A stretch of 64,000 nucleotides of DNA, taken from the NCBI GenBank assembly GCA_001604405.1, contig LVBL01000003.1, positions 92,779 through 156,778 of the forward strand, in the 5' to 3' direction. Under the pieces are notes generated by a model. It was not told where the DNA came from, searched no databases, and was given only the letters and a program-made list of their open reading frames with translations. The translations under genes and the position numbers were made by a program. This DNA is from Spirochaetales bacterium Spiro_10. GTDB taxonomy: Bacteria; Spirochaetota; Spirochaetia; Treponematales; Treponemataceae. Shown here piece after piece: positions 62,021 to 64,000 of the stretch; the stretch's first letter is position 1, and each line of letters begins with the position of its first letter.

Positions 62021-62047
62021 TAAGTTCCATACCCGGCGTACCGATAC
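62021..62047 (+). promoter_or_regulatory. sigma-28 (FliA-type) promoter of flgF-flgG
   Basis: TAAGTTCC (62021-62028), 11-nt spacer, ACCGATAC (62040-62047), close to the TAAAGTTT-N11-GCCGATAA flagellar consensus. AAGGAG and the flgF ATG follow at 62055-62070. Confidence 0.7.
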
Positions 62048-62067
62048 TGTATGTAAGGAGAAACGCC

Positions 62068-62883
62068 ATGGTACGAGGTTGGTATACCGGAGCTAGCGGA
62101 ATGAACGCGCAGCAGCGCCGCCTGGACGCGATTTCCAATAATCTCGCGAACGTAGACACCACGAGCTACAAGCGCGACGTCACGGTCAGCAAGAACTTCC
62201 CCGAGCTTCTCCTTCGGAGGATGGACGACGACGGCGTGTACAAAAACCCCTTCGGTTCCGCGGACGTCGCGCCCATCATCGGCAAGATAGGTCTTGGCGT
62301 CGAGGTAAACGAGCTCTTTACCGATTTTCAGCAGGGCTCCTTCAAGCCCACCGGATCGTCATCCGACTTCGCCCTCGAGGGACAGGGCTTTTTCGCCGTC
62401 GAGACCCCCCACGGGGAACGCTATACGAGAAACGGCAATTTCACCGTCGGCGTGGAGGGCTATCTGATGACGAAAGAGGGCTTCCCCGTTCTCGGCGAGA
62501 ACGGACGCATCTTCCTTCAGGATTCGCTCTACACCGTCAACAAAAACGGCGAGGTGTACGTCCGCCCGATATCCAATACCGACGCGGATCCCGTCCTCCT
62601 CGACCGGCTCAAGCTGGTCGCCTTCGAAAACGACAGATACATACAGAAGCAGGGATCAAGCCTCTACAAGGACACGCCCGTTTCGGGACCCGCCATACCG
62701 GCCGAGGGATCGGGACGCCCGCTTGTCACGCAGGGTTTCATCGAGGCCTCGAACGTAAACGTCGTCAACGAGATGGTTCAGATGATCGAGGTTAACCGCG
62801 CCTACGAGGCTAACCAGAAGACGATCCAGGCCGAGGACACCATGATGTCCAAGCTCTGGAACGATGTCGTCAGGATAAAATAA
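62068..62883 (+). CDS. flgF: flagellar basal-body rod protein FlgF
   Basis: 271 residues. N-terminal rod signature 'YTGASGMNAQQRRLDAISNNLANVDTTSYKRD', central 'FALEGQGFFAVETPHGERYTRNGNF', and C-terminal 'GFIEASNVNVVNEMVQMIEVNRAYEANQKTIQAEDTMM' that forms the rod coiled coil with the N-terminus. The first of two tandem FlgF/FlgG paralogues (flgG1/flgG2 in treponemes); the shorter core assigns it to FlgF. AAGGAG lies 7 nt upstream, with a sigma-28 promoter before it. Confidence 0.88.
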   Translation: MVRGWYTGASGMNAQQRRLDAISNNLANVDTTSYKRDVTVSKNFPELLLRRMDDDGVYKNPFGSADVAPIIGKIGLGVEVNELFTDFQQGSFKPTGSSSDFALEGQGFFAVETPHGERYTRNGNFTVGVEGYLMTKEGFPVLGENGRIFLQDSLYTVNKNGEVYVRPISNTDADPVLLDRLKLVAFENDRYIQKQGSSLYKDTPVSGPAIPAEGSGRPLVTQGFIEASNVNVVNEMVQMIEVNRAYEANQKTIQAEDTMMSKLWNDVVRIK

Positions 62884-62898
62884 GCAAGGAGCCCATAG

Positions 62899-63693
62899 AT
62901 GGTCAGAAGCCTTTGGACAGCGGCGACGGGAATGAACGGCCAGCAGGCCAACATAGACACGGTCGCGAACAACCTCTCGAACGTGAACACGACCGGCTTC
63001 AAGAAGCAGCGCGTCGAGTTCGAGGACCTGCTCTATCAGACGGTGAGAACCGCGGGGACCCCCGCAACCGAGGACACGATCACGCCCGTCGGCGTGCAGA
63101 TGGGTCACGGCGTCAAGGTCGCCTCGACCCTGCGCATGTTCGACCAGGGCTCGCTGCAGAATACCGGCAACATAAGCGACCTCGCCATCCAGGGCGAGGG
63201 GTTCTTCCGCGTGCTTCAGTACGACGGTTCGTACGCCTACACCAGGGACGGCTCCTTCAAGATCGACGCCGATCGCCAGCTCGTCACGTCCAACGGACTC
63301 AAGGTGATCCCGGAGATCACCTTCCCCGAGGGATACCGCCAGGATACCATAGCGATGAGCCAGGACGGGCGCGTGACGGTTCGCGTGGCGGATCTCGACG
63401 ATCCCGTCGACGTCGGGCAGCTCGAACTGTACAGGTTCCAGAATCCGGCCGGACTTACGACGGTTGGCGAGAACCTCTACAAGCAGACCCCCGCGTCCGG
63501 ATATTCGCTGACCGGAAGGCCGGGCTTTGACGGTTTCGGCAAGACCATCCACAAGTTCCTCGAGATGTCGAACGTATCGACGGTAAGCGAGATGGTAAAC
63601 ATGATCGTAGCGCAGCGTGCCTACGAGTTCAACTCAAAGGCCATCCAGACCAGCGACAACATGCTGCAAACTGCAGCCAACCTCAAGCGATAG
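62899..63693 (+). CDS. flgG: flagellar distal rod protein FlgG
   Basis: 264 residues. 'LWTAATGMNGQQANIDTVANNLSNVNTTGFKKQRVEFEDLLYQTV' at the N-terminus is the classic FlgG start, including the FlgG-specific segment. 'IQGEGFFRVLQYDGSYAYTRDGSFKID' and the C-terminal 'LEMSNVSTVSEMVNMIVAQRAYEFNSKAIQTSDNML' complete it. It forms the distal rod between basal body and hook, here for periplasmic flagella. It is 15 nt behind flgF with a spaced AAGGAG. Confidence 0.96.
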   Translation: MVRSLWTAATGMNGQQANIDTVANNLSNVNTTGFKKQRVEFEDLLYQTVRTAGTPATEDTITPVGVQMGHGVKVASTLRMFDQGSLQNTGNISDLAIQGEGFFRVLQYDGSYAYTRDGSFKIDADRQLVTSNGLKVIPEITFPEGYRQDTIAMSQDGRVTVRVADLDDPVDVGQLELYRFQNPAGLTTVGENLYKQTPASGYSLTGRPGFDGFGKTIHKFLEMSNVSTVSEMVNMIVAQRAYEFNSKAIQTSDNMLQTAANLKR

Positions 63694-63713
63694 CATAGAC
63701 GGGGGCAGGCTTT

Positions 63714-64000
63714 ATGGGTGATATCGGAATCGTTCAGGGGTTTTCATCGAAGGCGGGCATTCTCGCGGGAAACGCGAGGGCGGCGGAAACGGAACGCCGC
63801 TTCAGTTCGCTCATCGACGGAATAAAAGCGGGCATGGACGAAGCCTCCGGTGAGGATTCGTCGTCCGGACTCGCCCCGACCGTCCCGACAAAGGCCCTGC
63901 ACGACCCCCGGCTGGCCGGAGACTACATAAGCTCTCTCATACCCCTGCGCCAGACGGTTATGGATTCCTCATCACCCGCGACGGGTGCGGCGGCGAACTC
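63714..64000 (+). CDS. partial gene after flgG (possibly FlgJ-like)
   Basis: Open from the ATG at 63714 to the window edge, about 95 residues visible, 20 nt after flgG with a purine-rich GGGGGCAGG upstream. The fragment is hydrophilic, rich in Ala, Ser and Asp, with 'HDPRLAGDYISSLIPLRQ' near the end and no signal peptide. In treponemes the gene after flgG is often annotated as a FlgJ-like rod assembly protein; the fragment cannot confirm this. Confidence 0.6.
   Translation, partial: MGDIGIVQGFSSKAGILAGNARAAETERRFSSLIDGIKAGMDEASGEDSSSGLAPTVPTKALHDPRLAGDYISSLIPLRQTVMDSSSPATGAAAN

Overview
The window is a GC-rich (about 60% by eye), very tightly packed bacterial chromosome segment. Gene content and order point to a spirochaete of the Treponema/Spirochaetaceae lineage. 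Supporting signs are an ~890-residue GreA with a huge N-terminal extension, uvrA followed by an LptD-like barrel gene, a CHASE2 adenylate cyclase beside TPR proteins, six-domain ribosomal protein S1 after cmk, tandem flgF/flgG, and many exported TPR/HEAT/PEGA proteins. There is no phage, insertion sequence, CRISPR array or rRNA; one tRNA (Val, anticodon TAC) is present.

Layout. 1-3032 (+): end of an LptF/LptG permease, tgt, HEAT protein. 3033-8669 (-): TPR protein, greA fusion, vWA protein. 8759-12533 (+): rpe and three exported or membrane proteins. 12551-13642 (-): divergent PRPP synthetase. 13754-25194 (+): recA, folK, scpA, scpB, rluB, cmk, rpsA, an enhancer-binding regulator, TPR protein, adenylate cyclase, lipoprotein; then tRNA-Val with its own promoter and the only clear intrinsic terminator. 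25414-31493 (+): uvrA, lptD. 31550-38035 (+): phoH, pgpH-like HD protein, ybeY, corC, TPR protein. 38025-39263 (-): exported protein. 39335-51590 (+): a solitary Cas2-like gene, prfB with a programmed +1 frameshift, a pseudo-receiver, a PEGA protein, ftsY, an exported protein, lolC-lolD-lolE, mcsA-mcsB-clpC; then avtA. 52958-54229 (-): glgC. 54363-60204 (+): mrfA, mrfB, hrpB. 60188-61993 (-): pabB-pabC fusion. 62068-end (+): flgF, flgG and a partial gene.

How the genes fit together. Envelope biogenesis is a theme (LptF/G, LptD, LolCDE, FtsY, lipoprotein). So are translation (tgt, rpsA, prfB, ybeY, tRNA), DNA repair (recA, uvrA, mrfAB), chromosome segregation (scpAB), protein quality control (mcsA-mcsB-clpC), folate synthesis (folK, pabBC) and flagellar rod assembly.

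Most striking signals. (1) At several operon heads a good -10 hexamer lies only 5-9 nt before an ATG that has no Shine-Dalgarno, which predicts leaderless mRNAs (rpe, uvrA, the Cas2-like gene, mrfA, pabBC, probably prs and avtA). Genes with GTG or TTG starts generally have strong ribosome sites. (2) McsB has lost key phosphagen-kinase residues (Cys to Ser, Glu to Gln) and looks like a pseudokinase kept beside ClpC. (3) A Cas2-fold protein sits beside prfB with no CRISPR. (4) All five convergent gene pairs abut or overlap (gap 29 nt or less), without U-tract terminators; three carry a hairpin with a stop codon in its loop. (5) The enhancer-binding regulator has GAFTDA instead of GAFTGA.
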